From Thalassobaculum fulvum (GTDB taxonomy: Bacteria; Pseudomonadota; Alphaproteobacteria; Thalassobaculales; Thalassobaculaceae), in the NCBI RefSeq assembly GCF_014652915.1, contig NZ_BMZS01000001.1, positions 510,779 to 574,778 of the forward strand: a stretch of 64,000 nt of DNA. The letters run 5' to 3'. Under the pieces are notes generated by a model. That model was not told the origin of the DNA. It saw nothing but the letters and a program-made list of their open reading frames with translations, and did not search any database. Positions 34,548 through 44,141 of the stretch are shown here, piece after piece. Made by a program: the position numbers and the translations under genes. Position 1 is the stretch's first letter, and each line of letters starts with the position of its first letter.

Positions 34548-36101
34548 ATGACCGAGCGGACAGCGGCCGAACATGCCTCAGCCGAGCACGTGCCCGTCGA
34601 GCATGTGGAGGTGCTGATCGTCGGCGCCGGGATCTCCGGGGTCGGCGCCGCCTGGTACCTGCGCCGCGACTGCCCGGACACCGGCTTCGTCATCCTCGAC
34701 GCCGAGGACAGCTTCGGCGGCACCTGGTGGACCCACCGGTTCCCCGGCATCCGCTCGGACAGCGACCTGCACACCTTCGGCTACAGCTTCAAGCCGTGGA
34801 TCGGCCCGCCGATCGCGACCGCCGAGGAAATCCTCAAGTACATGGGCGAGGTGATCGAGGAGAACGACATCGCCCCGCACATCCGCTACCGCCACAAGGT
34901 CCTGAAGGCCGACTGGTCCCACGCGGACAGCCTGTGGCACGTAGAGGCCGCCATTCTCGACGCCGACGGGGCCGATACCGGCGAGACCGTGCGGTTCACC
35001 GCGAACTTCCTGTACATGTGCCAGGGCTACTACCGGCACCGCCAGGGCTATACCCCCGAGTGGGAGGGCATGGCCGACTTCAGGGGCCCGATCGTCCACA
35101 CCGAGGAATGGCCGGAGGACCTGGACTACGCCGGCAGGAAGGTGGTGGTGATCGGCTCGGGCGCGACCGCGGCGACGGTGGTGCCGGCGATGGCGCAGAC
35201 CGCGGCGCACGTCACCATGCTGCAGCGCTCGCCGACCTTCTTCCGGACCGGCCGCAACGCCATCGAGATCGCCGAGGAGCTGCGCAAGCTGCACGTCGAC
35301 GAGGCCTGGGTGCACGAGATCACCCGCCGCAAGATCCTGTACGAGCAGGACGCCTTCACCCGGATGTGCTTCGAGAAGCCCGAGGTCGTGAAGCGCGAGC
35401 TGATCGGCAACATCCGCAACCTGCTCGGGCCCGACTACGACGTCGACACCCACTTCACCCCGTCCTACCGGCCGTGGCGGCAGCGCATCGCCTTCGTGCC
35501 CGACGCCGACCTGTTCAAGGGCATCGCCGAGGGCAGGGCCTCGGTCGTCACCGACGAGATCGTCCGGTTCACCGAGAACGGCATCCTGCTGAAGTCCGGC
35601 ACCGAGCTGGAGGCCGACGTCATCGTGACGGCGACCGGCTTCAACATGTGCATGATGGGCGACATCGCGTTCACCATCGACGGCCGCAAGCTCGACTTCA
35701 GCCGGACCGTCAACTACCGCGGCATGATGTTCACCGGGGTGCCGAACCTGGCCTGGGTGTTCGGCTACTTCCGGGCGTCCTGGACGCTCCGGGCCGAGCT
35801 GGTGGCGGCGTTCGTGTGCCGGCTGCTCAACCACCTGAAGGCGACCGGGGCGAAGAGCGTCGAGCCGGCGCTCCGGCCGTCCGAGCGGGACATGGAGCTG
35901 CTGCCCTGGATCGACGAGGAGAACTTCAACCCCAACTACCTGCTGCGGGCGATGGACATGCTGCCGAAGCGCGGCACCACGCGGGAGTGGCAGCACACCC
36001 AGGACCACTGGCGCGAGGCCGAGGAGTTCCCGGCCATCGACCTGGAGGACGAGGTCTTCGTCTACCGCTGGGGCGCGCGCTCGAACGTGGCGGCGGAGTA
36101 G
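34548..36101 (+). CDS. FAD-dependent monooxygenase (Baeyer-Villiger/FMO type)
   Basis: 517 aa. FAD site 'VLIVGAGISGVGAAWYLRR' near residue 22, 'DAEDSFGGTWWTHRFPGIRS' as the FAD-contact stretch, NADP site 'VVVIGSGATAATVVPAMA' near 200, and 'VIVTATGFN' as the ATG motif. The family inserts oxygen into ketones or oxidises N/S centres; the 'FRGPIVHTEEWPED' region departs from the strict FxGxxxHxxxW(P/D) BVMO motif only slightly (F-R-G...H...W-P). ATG 34548 follows 'cgagggagcg'. The PLP decarboxylase starts 55 bp downstream. Confidence 0.88.
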   Translation: MTERTAAEHASAEHVPVEHVEVLIVGAGISGVGAAWYLRRDCPDTGFVILDAEDSFGGTWWTHRFPGIRSDSDLHTFGYSFKPWIGPPIATAEEILKYMGEVIEENDIAPHIRYRHKVLKADWSHADSLWHVEAAILDADGADTGETVRFTANFLYMCQGYYRHRQGYTPEWEGMADFRGPIVHTEEWPEDLDYAGRKVVVIGSGATAATVVPAMAQTAAHVTMLQRSPTFFRTGRNAIEIAEELRKLHVDEAWVHEITRRKILYEQDAFTRMCFEKPEVVKRELIGNIRNLLGPDYDVDTHFTPSYRPWRQRIAFVPDADLFKGIAEGRASVVTDEIVRFTENGILLKSGTELEADVIVTATGFNMCMMGDIAFTIDGRKLDFSRTVNYRGMMFTGVPNLAWVFGYFRASWTLRAELVAAFVCRLLNHLKATGAKSVEPALRPSERDMELLPWIDEENFNPNYLLRAMDMLPKRGTTREWQHTQDHWREAEEFPAIDLEDEVFVYRWGARSNVAAE

Positions 36102-36156
36102 CGCCGGTCCCAGGGGAGCGCCCCGAGCACGCGCGGCCTCGTACCGGGGGAACGTC

Positions 36157-37590
36157 ATGGACACTGAGGAATTCCGTCGCCACGGCCATGCGCTGATCGA
36201 CTGGCTGGCCGACTATCGCGAGACCCTGGCGGCGCGGCCGGTGCAGCCGCCGACCCGGCCCGGCGACGTCCGCGCCATGCTGCCGGCGGCGCCGCCGGAG
36301 CACGCCGAGCCGTTCGAGGCCTGCATCGCCGACCTGGACACGGTGGTGGCGCCGAACCTGACCCATTGGCAGCACCCCCGGTTCTTCGGGTACTTCCCGG
36401 CCAACGCGCTGCTCGCCGGGGTGCTCGGCGACCTGGTCAGCACCGGTCTCGGCACCATCGGCCTGTCCTGGCAGTCGGGGCCGGCGCTCACCGAGGTCGA
36501 GGAGGTGGTCACCGACTGGGTCCGCCAGATGGTCGGGCTGTCGGCCGGCTGGGTCGGGGTGATCAGCGACACCGCGTCGACCAGCACGCTGGTCGCCCTG
36601 ATCTCGGCGCGCGAACGGACGACCGGCTACGCGCTCGCCCGCGGCGGCCTGCAGGCCGAGCCGGCGCCGCTGGTGGTCTACGCCTCGGCCGGCAGCCATT
36701 CCTGCGTGGCCAAGGGCGCGCTGCTCGCCGGTATCGGGCGCGAGCACGTCCGCACCGTGCCGCTCGACGCCGGGCAGGGCATGGTGCCGGCGGCGCTCGA
36801 CGCGATGATCGAGGCCGACCTGGCGGCCGGCCTGCGGCCCTGCGCGGTCGCCGCCTGCGTCGGTGGCACCGCGACCGCCTCGCTCGACCCGATCGGCCCG
36901 GCCGCCGAGGTCGCCCGCAAGCACGGCCTGTGGCTGCACGTCGACGCCGCGATGGCCGGCTCGGCGATGATCCTGCCGGAGTGCCGCTGGATGTGGGACG
37001 GCATCGAGGGCGCCGACAGCATCGTCATCAACGCCCACAAATGGCTCGGCGCGCCGTTCGACTGCACCCTCTACTACGTGCGCGACGAGCAGCACCTGCA
37101 GCGGGTGATGTCGACCAACCCGAGCTTCCTGCAGTCGGCGGTCGACGGCCAGGTCCGCAACCTGCGCGACACCGGCATCCCGCTCGGCCGGCGGTTCCGG
37201 GCGCTGAAGCTGTGGTTCCTGATCCGCGAGCAGGGCGTCGCCGGGCTGCAGGCGCGGCTGCGGCGCGACATCGAGAACGCGCGGGCCCTGGCGGCAATGG
37301 TCGAGGCGACGCCGGGCTGGACGGTGGAGGCCCCGGTGCACCTGCAGACGGTCTGCATCCGCCACCAGCCGGACGGTCTCGCGGGCGACGCGCTCGACGC
37401 CTACACCCGCGCCTGGGCCGAGGCGGTCAACCGCTCGGGCGAGGCCTACCTGACGCCGGCGACCCTGGACGGCCGCTGGATGGTGCGGGTCTCGGTCGGC
37501 GCGCCGGAGACCGGGCGCGCGGACGTCGAGGCGGTGTGGGCGTGCATCCGCCGGCACGCGGCGGCGACCCTGGAGGCGCTGTCGCTGTAA
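36157..37590 (+). CDS. PLP-dependent amino-acid decarboxylase (group II)
   Basis: 477 aa, the size of aromatic-L-amino-acid decarboxylases. 'HPRFFGYFPANALLAGVLGD', 'DTASTSTLVALISAR', the PLP-stacking region 'VDAAMAGSAMI' and the Schiff-base Lys in 'VINAHKWLGAPFDC' (near residue 293) are present. Likely substrates are tyrosine, tryptophan, phenylalanine or related acids. It follows the FMO gene closely, so a decarboxylated amine or its product could be oxidised by the monooxygenase (inference). Confidence 0.9.
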   Translation: MDTEEFRRHGHALIDWLADYRETLAARPVQPPTRPGDVRAMLPAAPPEHAEPFEACIADLDTVVAPNLTHWQHPRFFGYFPANALLAGVLGDLVSTGLGTIGLSWQSGPALTEVEEVVTDWVRQMVGLSAGWVGVISDTASTSTLVALISARERTTGYALARGGLQAEPAPLVVYASAGSHSCVAKGALLAGIGREHVRTVPLDAGQGMVPAALDAMIEADLAAGLRPCAVAACVGGTATASLDPIGPAAEVARKHGLWLHVDAAMAGSAMILPECRWMWDGIEGADSIVINAHKWLGAPFDCTLYYVRDEQHLQRVMSTNPSFLQSAVDGQVRNLRDTGIPLGRRFRALKLWFLIREQGVAGLQARLRRDIENARALAAMVEATPGWTVEAPVHLQTVCIRHQPDGLAGDALDAYTRAWAEAVNRSGEAYLTPATLDGRWMVRVSVGAPETGRADVEAVWACIRRHAAATLEALSL

Positions 37591-37707
37591 GGGCGGTCGG
37601 CCCGTCAGTCGCGGATCACCGGCAGGCGCGGATCTCCGGCAAGGTCACGCTCGACGACGGCATCGGGGTCGGCGCGGCGGTCATTCGTGCCCGTCGCCGG
37701 CGCCCGG

Positions 37708-38760
37708 TCACAACGCCGTCGGCGCCGCCACCCCGAGCCTGTCGGCCCAGCCCTGCAGCCCGTCGACGATGCCGGGGTACAGCTCGACCCCGTTCTCCAG
37801 CGCCGCCCGCTTGCGGGCCAGCGCGCCGTCGCCGGGCAGCCGGACCTTGCCGACGCCGGGGCGCGGCGGGTTGCTGCGGCAGGCCTCGGCCAGCCAGTCG
37901 GTCTGGCGGGCGAACGCGTCGACCCCGGAGAACGCCGCCGGGTCCCAGACCTGTACGAACACCCCGGCGCCCCAGCCCTCCGGCGGATCGGCGCGGCCGT
38001 GGCCGGCCAGCGCCTGGGTCAGCGCCTCGACGGTCAGCGCCAGGCCGTAGCCCTTGTGGCCGTGGTCGATCCCGCCGACCGGCAGGATGGTGCCCGGCGG
38101 GTCGGTGAACAGCACCGCCGGGTCGGTCGACGGGTTGCCGGCGGCGTCGATCACCCATTCGTGGTCGAGCCTGCGGCCCTCCTTGTGCAGCCGGCCGGTC
38201 AGCCCGTTGGTGGTGATCGAGGCCGAGATGTCGACCAGGATCGGGTCGCCCGAGGTCGGGATGCCGACGGCGATCGGGTCGGGCGTGTAGACCGCGCGGG
38301 TGCCGCCGAACGGCGCCACGCTGGCGACCGACGGGTCGGAGCTGGCGATCTGAACCATCATGCCGTGGCGGGTGGCGCGTTCGAGGAACGCTGCCAGGCA
38401 GGCGATGTGGTGGGCACGCCGGATCGACACGGTGCAGGTGCCGTACTGCCGGGCCCGCTCGACCGCCAGCTCGACGGCGGTGGCGGTCAGCCAGACGCCC
38501 GACAGCCGGCGGCCGTCCCAGCTCACGACAGGGCCGCGGTCGGCCAGGGCCTCGGGCCGGCCGCTGCCGGCCATGCTGCCGTCGGCCAGCGCGCCGAGGT
38601 AGGGCGGCACCAGCTGCAGGCCGTGGGTGGTGTGGCCCATCAGGTCGGCCTCGACCATCAGCGGCGCCACGATGGCGGCCTTGTCGGCGTCCAGCCCGGC
38701 GGCGGTGAACAGCGCCTCGGCATAGGCGATCAGGTCGTCGGCGGCGTAGCGGTCGGTCAT
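37708..38760 (-). CDS. Ldh-family (malate/L-lactate/ureidoglycolate) dehydrogenase
   Basis: 350 aa. This is the non-Rossmann NAD(P)-dependent malate/lactate dehydrogenase family: catalytic His in 'HTTHGLQLVPPYL' and 'RRAHHIACL', 'VDISASITTNG', and the C-terminal 'GGIDHGHKGYGLALTVEAL'. Members reduce or oxidise 2-hydroxyacids, including sulfolactate and ureidoglycolate; the substrate is not set by sequence. ATG 38760. It is divergent from the P1 peptidase gene across 99 bp. Confidence 0.9.
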   Translation of the reverse strand: MTDRYAADDLIAYAEALFTAAGLDADKAAIVAPLMVEADLMGHTTHGLQLVPPYLGALADGSMAGSGRPEALADRGPVVSWDGRRLSGVWLTATAVELAVERARQYGTCTVSIRRAHHIACLAAFLERATRHGMMVQIASSDPSVASVAPFGGTRAVYTPDPIAVGIPTSGDPILVDISASITTNGLTGRLHKEGRRLDHEWVIDAAGNPSTDPAVLFTDPPGTILPVGGIDHGHKGYGLALTVEALTQALAGHGRADPPEGWGAGVFVQVWDPAAFSGVDAFARQTDWLAEACRSNPPRPGVGKVRLPGDGALARKRAALENGVELYPGIVDGLQGWADRLGVAAPTAL

Positions 38761-38859
38761 CGTCGTCCTCTCCTGCGGTCCGGCGCCGGACCTTAGCGGC
38801 TCATGACAAGCTCTGCCACCGGCTGCTAGACAGTCGTCGTACCAATCGCGGAGGACGGG

Positions 38860-39945
38860 ATGGACAGGCAGCCGCGGCTGCGCGACCGCGGGGTGACGAT
38901 CGGCGCGCTGCCGGCCGGCTCCGCCAACGCCATCACCGACGTCGCCGGCGTCACCGTCGGCCACGTCACCCTGTCGGACGGCAAGGTGCAGACCGGCGTC
39001 ACCGCGGTCCGCCCGCACCCCGGCCATGCGTTCCGCGACAAGCTGCCGGCGGCGGTCCATGTGGTGAACGGCTTCGGCAAGAGCGTCGGGCTGATGCAGC
39101 TGGCCGAGCTCGGCACCCTGGAGACCCCGGTGGTGCTGACCAACACCCTGTCTGTCGGCACCGCCGCGACCGCGCTGGTCCGGCACATGCTGGATGCGAC
39201 GCCGGAGATCGGCCACAGCACCGGCACCGTCAATCCGGTGGTCATGGAGTGCAACGACGGCGCCTGGCTGAACGACATCCGCGGCCTGCACGTCACCGAG
39301 GCGCACGTGCTGGCTGCCCTGGAGCGGACCGAAACGGCGGTCGCGGAAGGCAATGTCGGGGCCGGCACCGGCATGAGCTGCTACGGCCTGGCCGGCGGCA
39401 TCGGGACATCCTCGCGGATCGTCGCGCGTGGGCCGCGCAGCTACACCGTCGGGGCGCTGACGCTGTGCAACATGGGGCGGATGGAGGACCTGCGGGTCGA
39501 CGGCCGGCCGGTCGGCCGGCTGGTCGCCGGGCGGATCGCCGCCGAGAAGGCGGAGAGACAGGCCGGCGAGCAAGGGGGCCGCGAACAGGGCTCGATCATC
39601 GTGCTGCTGGCCACCGACGCGCCGCTCGACGCCCGCCAGCTGCGCCGGCTGGCGGTGCGCGGCGGCGCCGGGATCGGCCGCACCGGCACCCATTTCGGCT
39701 CCGGCAGCGGCGATGTGGTGCTGGCCTTCGCGACCGCCGAGACCGTGCCGCACGCCATGGCTGAGGACCCGGAGACCGTGCGCCGGTCGCTGCACGAGGA
39801 CGCCATGGACCCGCTGTTCCGGGCCGCCATCGAGGCCACCGAGGAGGCGATCCTGAACGCCCTGCTGGCGGCCCGCCCGACCCGCGGCAAGCAGGGCCGC
39901 AAGCGCCGCTCGCTGGCCGAGTTCACGGATCTGGTGCGGGGGTAG
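38860..39945 (+). CDS. P1-family peptidase (DmpA-like aminopeptidase)
   Basis: 361 aa Ntn-fold enzyme that matures by self-cleavage before a Ser; the site 'THFGSGSGDVV' near residue 282 keeps the Gly-Ser pair. 'ITDVAGVTVGHVTL', 'VNGFGKSVGLMQLAELG' and 'GAGTGMSCYGLAGGIG' are family hallmarks. Such enzymes release N-terminal residues from D- or L-amino-acid amides and short peptides, including beta-peptides. ATG 38860 follows 'gcggaggacggg'. The C-terminal Lys/Arg-rich tail precedes a dispersed repeat. Confidence 0.9.
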   Translation: MDRQPRLRDRGVTIGALPAGSANAITDVAGVTVGHVTLSDGKVQTGVTAVRPHPGHAFRDKLPAAVHVVNGFGKSVGLMQLAELGTLETPVVLTNTLSVGTAATALVRHMLDATPEIGHSTGTVNPVVMECNDGAWLNDIRGLHVTEAHVLAALERTETAVAEGNVGAGTGMSCYGLAGGIGTSSRIVARGPRSYTVGALTLCNMGRMEDLRVDGRPVGRLVAGRIAAEKAERQAGEQGGREQGSIIVLLATDAPLDARQLRRLAVRGGAGIGRTGTHFGSGSGDVVLAFATAETVPHAMAEDPETVRRSLHEDAMDPLFRAAIEATEEAILNALLAARPTRGKQGRKRRSLAEFTDLVRG

Positions 39946-39957
39946 ATCCGTCGTCTG

Positions 39958-40063
39958 GTGGGTCCCGGCTCTCCGCGGCGCTGCCGCTCCGGCCGGGATG
40001 AGGTTTTCATATCGTCCTCATCCCGGGCGACCCTCGACTTGATCGAGGGGAGACCCGGGACCT
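39958..40063. repeat. Dispersed palindromic repeat, copy 8
   Basis: Outer arms 'gtgggtcccggctct' and 'agacccgggacct', inner 'ccgggatgagg' and 'cctcatcccgg'. It lies between the convergent peptidase and cyclase genes, where it may act as a two-way terminator. Confidence 0.85.
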
Positions 40064-40084
40064 ACCGGTCGCGCCGCTCGCCCG

Positions 40085-41284
40085 CTACCCCAGGGCGTAC
40101 AGCGTCACCGGTTCGCTCATGCCGCGGATCGGGTGCGGGCCGAGCGAGCGCAGGCGCGGGTCGCCGCTGGCCGCCGCGAACGCCTCGGAGGCCAGCAGCT
40201 TGCGGCCGAGCGGGCGGCACAGCGCCTCGATGCGGGTCGCCACGTTGACCGCCGGGCCGATCACCGTGAACGCCTGCCGGCCGCCGGCGCCGACATTGCC
40301 GTAGCGCACCGTGCCGACGTGCAGCGCCGCCTCCAGCGGCAGCGCCGGCAGCCCCTCTCCGGCGAGCGACGGCGCCAGGGCCGCCACCCGCTCGATGGCG
40401 GCGTGGGGGGGGGCCAGGGCGGTGGCGCAGGCGGCCGCCGGGTCGCTCCCGAGCTCGAACGCGGCCAGGTAGCCGTCGCCGAGGAACGCCAGGATCTCGC
40501 CGCCATGGGCCGCCACCGGCGGCACCATCGCGTCCATGTGGCGGTCCAGCAGGTCGACCAGCCGTTCGCCGGGGACGGCGTCGCTGGCGGCGGTGAAGCC
40601 GGCCAGGTCGGCGACCAGGATGACCGCGTCCATCGCCTCGGTCTGGCCCGGCTGCACCGAGCCTTCCAGGATCTGCGCGCCCGAGCGCGGGCCGACATAG
40701 GCCTCCAGCAGGTTGTGGGCGATCGACCGCTCGAGCCCGGGCAGGATGGCGGCGGCGGCGCGCGGCCCGACCTCGTCGAGGATCGCGATGTCGGACTCCC
40801 GGAAGCCCTCCGGGTGGCGCGACAGCCAGCGCACGATCAGCCCCTCGCGCCGCGCCGTCGGGTCGCCGCCGAACACCACCAGCTGCGCCAGGTAGTCGGT
40901 GAAGCCTTCGGCCGCCATCTCGTCGAAGACGTCGTAGTCGTTGCGCTCCGCGGGGTCGGCCAGCCGGCGGCGCATGCGGGTGGTGCCGGTGTCGATCATG
41001 TGCCGCAGCGGGCTGCGCAGCCAGGCGTCGTTGCGGCTGTCGCTGTGCCGGAACACCCCGGTCTCGATGCCGGCGACCGAGGACCAGGACACGCCGATGG
41101 CGTCGATCGCCGGATGCAGGGTACGGGCCGCCAGCCGGATCACGTCGACCCGCGCCCGCGCCTCGCAGAGCGCCGCGGCGACCCGTTCGACCACCTCGTC
41201 GGCCGGCGCGCGCCGCAGCCCGAGCCGCACCAGGTCGGAATCGAGCGCCCGGATCACCGGGGCGGCGGGGTCGAGGTCGGCCAT
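40085..41284 (-). CDS. Class III adenylate/guanylate cyclase
   Basis: 399 aa. The C-terminal ~190 residues are the cyclase homology domain: first metal Asp in 'LVADLAGFTAASD', second in 'AFLGDGYLAAF', 'VGTVRYGNVGAGG' and the Asn/Arg pair in 'AVNVATRIEAL'. The N-terminal ~200 residues are a helical sensor-like domain of the type seen in rhizobial cyclases, without membrane helices. It should make cAMP (or cGMP) in the cytoplasm. Start ATG 41284, divergent from the helicase gene across 100 bp. Confidence 0.9.
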   Translation of the reverse strand: MADLDPAAPVIRALDSDLVRLGLRRAPADEVVERVAAALCEARARVDVIRLAARTLHPAIDAIGVSWSSVAGIETGVFRHSDSRNDAWLRSPLRHMIDTGTTRMRRRLADPAERNDYDVFDEMAAEGFTDYLAQLVVFGGDPTARREGLIVRWLSRHPEGFRESDIAILDEVGPRAAAAILPGLERSIAHNLLEAYVGPRSGAQILEGSVQPGQTEAMDAVILVADLAGFTAASDAVPGERLVDLLDRHMDAMVPPVAAHGGEILAFLGDGYLAAFELGSDPAAACATALAPPHAAIERVAALAPSLAGEGLPALPLEAALHVGTVRYGNVGAGGRQAFTVIGPAVNVATRIEALCRPLGRKLLASEAFAAASGDPRLRSLGPHPIRGMSEPVTLYALG

Positions 41285-41384
41285 GCGATGCTCCGGTGTC
41301 TGGGCTCCGGTGTCCGGGTCAGGTCCCCATCTGGGGTGGCCGGGCCGGCTTTCAAAGCCCGGAACCCGCTGCTACACCGACACC

Positions 41385-44141
41385 ATGCGCTCTCCGCTCG
41401 CCTCCGTCATCGCCGGACTGCCGGCCCTGCACGCGACACCGGTCGGTGCCGCCTGGCGGCACGCCGACGGCCGGGTCGAGCGCCCGGCCCCCGGCCGGGC
41501 GGCGGTCTGGGCGCACGACGACCCGCCGGTGGTCTGCCACGCCCGGTCGGTGGCGCGGCGGCTCGGCGTCGAGACCATCGACGCGATGGACGTGCTGGAG
41601 CTGTTCGCCTTCGTTCGCCCGGCGACGTTCTGCCTGCCGACCCCGCGCGGCCTGGCCGAGGCGCTCGGCGTGCCGGTTCCGCGCGGCCTGGACGACGCCC
41701 CCGACGCCCTTCTTCGGGTCGCCGACGCGTTGCTGGCCGAGCTGCCGGAGCGCGAGGCGCTGGGGCGCCGCGACCCCTGGGCCCGCCGGATCGCCCGGAT
41801 CATGCACGATGGCGGCTGGCGCTGGGGGCGGCTGGTGCTGCGGGCGCTCGGCGAGCCCGAGCCCGGCCCGCCGGCGCCGATCCGCCCGTCCGGCATGGAG
41901 GTCTGGCGCGACCTCGCCGAGTGGTCGGAGCACGCCCCGCCGCCGCCGGCCGGCCACGAGCCGGTGGCCGAGGACGAGGCCCGGCGTCGTCTTGCCGAGG
42001 CGCTCGGCAACGGCGCCGAGGCCCGGCCATCGCAGGCCGACTACGCCGCCGCGGTCGCCGCCGCGTTCCGGCCGCGCCAGCACGAGGACGAGCCGAACGT
42101 GGTGCTGGCCGAGGCCGGCACCGGCGTCGGCAAGACCCTCGGCTACCTCGCCCCGGCCTCGGTGTGGGCCGAGAAGAACGAGGGCGCGGTGTGGATCTCG
42201 ACCTACACCCGCAACCTGCAGCACCAGATCGACGGCGAGCTCGACCGGCTGTACCCGGACCCGGTGGCGAAGTCCCTCAAGGTCGTGGTCCGCAAGGGCC
42301 GCGAGAACTACCTGTGCCTGCTGAACCTGGAGGAGGCGAGCCGCACCCTGCCGATGCAGCCGCAGCACGCCACCGCTCTCGGCCTGATGGCGCGCTGGGC
42401 GCGGGCGACCCGCGACGGCGACCTGCAGGGCGGCGACTTCCCGGCCTGGCTGTCCGACCTGCTGGGGCGCGGCCGCACCCTCGGCCTCGCCGACCGCCGC
42501 GGCGAGTGCGTCTATGCCGCCTGCCCGCACTATCACAAGTGCTTCATCGAGCGCTCGGTTCGCCGCGCCCGGCGGGCCCGCGTCGTGGTGGCGAACCACG
42601 CCCTGGTGATGATCCAGGCGGCGCTGGGCGGGGTCGACGACGGCAACGTGCCGACCCGCTACGTGTTCGACGAGGGCCACCACGTGTTCGACGCCGCCGA
42701 CGGCGCGTTCTCGGCCAACCTGTCGGCCCAGGAGACGGTCGAGCTCAGGCGCTGGCTGCTCGGGGTCGAGGGCCGGCGGTCGGGGCGGGCGCGCGGCCTG
42801 CGCCGGCGGGTCGAGGAGCTGGTGGCCGACCGGCCGCAGGCGCTCGAGCTGGTCGACGCCATCGAGGAGGCGGCCCGCGCCCTGCCGGGCGACGGCTGGA
42901 CCAACCGGATCGCCGACGAGCAGCCGAAGGGCGCGGCCGAGGCGTTCCTGGTGCTGGTGCGCCGGCAGGTCTACGCCCGGGTCGCCGACCCGAAGAGCCC
43001 GTACGGCCTGGAATGCGACGCCAAGCCGCCGGTCGAGGGGCTGATCGAGGCGGCCGAGGACCTGGACCGGGCGCTGAAGCGGCTGGTCGAGCCGATGCTG
43101 GCATTGCGCGGCGAGCTGCTGGCCAGGCTCGACGCCGAGGCCGACGAACTGGACAGCGCGAACCGGCTGCGGATCGAGGCGGTCGCCCGCTCGCTGACCC
43201 GGCGCGGCGAGGCGATGGTCGGTGGCTGGCGTTCCATGTTGCGCAGCCTGAGCGACGACACCCCGGAGGAGTACGTCGACTGGATGGCGATCGACCGGGT
43301 CGAGGGCCGCGACCTCGACGTCGGCCTGCACCGCCACTGGATCGACCCGACGATCCCGTTCGCCGCCACCGTCGGCAAGGCGGCGCACGGGCTGGTGGTG
43401 ACCTCGGCGACCCTGCGCGACGGCTCCGGCGACGACGCCGCCGACTGGGCGGCGGCCGAGACCCGCAGCGGTGCCAGCCATCTGCCGGTGCCGGCGCTCC
43501 GCTCGGTCGTGGCCTCGCCCTTCGACTACCCGGCACATACCCGGGTGTTCATCGTCAACGACGTGCGCAAGGACGACCTGGACCAGGTGGCGGCCGCCTA
43601 CCGGTCGCTGTTCCTGGCCGCCGGCGGCGGCGCGCTCGGCCTGTTCACCGCGATCAGCCGGCTGCGCGCCGTGCACCAGCGGATCGCCGGCGCGCTCGAC
43701 GAGGCCGGCCTGCCGCTCTATGCCCAGCATGTGGACGGCATGAACCTGAGCACCCTGATCGACATCTTCCGGGCCGAGGAGGAGGCCTGCCTGCTCGGCA
43801 CCGACGCGGTGCGCGACGGCGTCGACGTGCCGGGGCGCTCGCTGCGGCTGATCGTGTTCGACCGGGTGCCGTGGCCGCGCCCGGACATCCTGTATCGGGC
43901 CCGCCGCGCGGCGTTCGGCGGCAACGCCTACACCGACATGCTGACCCGGCTGCGGCTGAAGCAGGCGTTCGGGCGGCTGGTCCGCCGGGCCGACGACCAG
44001 GGGGTGTTCGTACTGCTCGATCCGATGATGCCGAGCCGGCTGCTCGGCGCCTTCCCGGACGGGGTGGAGGTCAGGCGCTGCGGCCTGGCCGAGGCGGTCG
44101 CCGAGACCGGAACGTTCCTGGCGGGAGGTGGCCGTGGCTGA
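41385..44141 (+). CDS. DinG-like Fe-S superfamily 2 DNA helicase
   Basis: 918 aa. Walker A 'EAGTGVGKTLGYLAPA' near 243, DEAH box 'DEGHHVFDAADGAF' near 428, Fe-S cysteines around 'CVYAACPHYHKC' (~375-387) plus one in 'ENYLCLL', motif V/VI 'GVDVPGRSLRLIVFDRVPW' and 'QAFGRLVRRADD'. It is an XPD/DinG-type 5'-3' helicase that unwinds R-loops, forks or G-quadruplexes. The ~230-residue N-terminal region resembles a reduced exonuclease-like domain of alphaproteobacterial DinG proteins. ATG 41385; the frame is open further upstream through the divergent cyclase gene, which is a shadow. Confidence 0.92.
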   Translation: MRSPLASVIAGLPALHATPVGAAWRHADGRVERPAPGRAAVWAHDDPPVVCHARSVARRLGVETIDAMDVLELFAFVRPATFCLPTPRGLAEALGVPVPRGLDDAPDALLRVADALLAELPEREALGRRDPWARRIARIMHDGGWRWGRLVLRALGEPEPGPPAPIRPSGMEVWRDLAEWSEHAPPPPAGHEPVAEDEARRRLAEALGNGAEARPSQADYAAAVAAAFRPRQHEDEPNVVLAEAGTGVGKTLGYLAPASVWAEKNEGAVWISTYTRNLQHQIDGELDRLYPDPVAKSLKVVVRKGRENYLCLLNLEEASRTLPMQPQHATALGLMARWARATRDGDLQGGDFPAWLSDLLGRGRTLGLADRRGECVYAACPHYHKCFIERSVRRARRARVVVANHALVMIQAALGGVDDGNVPTRYVFDEGHHVFDAADGAFSANLSAQETVELRRWLLGVEGRRSGRARGLRRRVEELVADRPQALELVDAIEEAARALPGDGWTNRIADEQPKGAAEAFLVLVRRQVYARVADPKSPYGLECDAKPPVEGLIEAAEDLDRALKRLVEPMLALRGELLARLDAEADELDSANRLRIEAVARSLTRRGEAMVGGWRSMLRSLSDDTPEEYVDWMAIDRVEGRDLDVGLHRHWIDPTIPFAATVGKAAHGLVVTSATLRDGSGDDAADWAAAETRSGASHLPVPALRSVVASPFDYPAHTRVFIVNDVRKDDLDQVAAAYRSLFLAAGGGALGLFTAISRLRAVHQRIAGALDEAGLPLYAQHVDGMNLSTLIDIFRAEEEACLLGTDAVRDGVDVPGRSLRLIVFDRVPWPRPDILYRARRAAFGGNAYTDMLTRLRLKQAFGRLVRRADDQGVFVLLDPMMPSRLLGAFPDGVEVRRCGLAEAVAETGTFLAGGGRG

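Noticed and set aside
37600-37707. Short minus-strand peptide '...DPDAVVERDLAGDPRLPVIRD' in the gap before the Ldh gene
   Set aside because: Protein-like in one frame but very short, without a start, and other frames look similar; too little to call a gene remnant.
37708-39795. Very long antisense or alternate-frame open frames, e.g. a 695-codon minus frame over the Ldh and P1 peptidase genes and a 1351-codon plus frame over the helicase
   Set aside because: At this GC content stops are rare in wrong frames. Their Arg/Pro/Gly-rich composition and lack of motifs mark them as shadows of the recognised genes.
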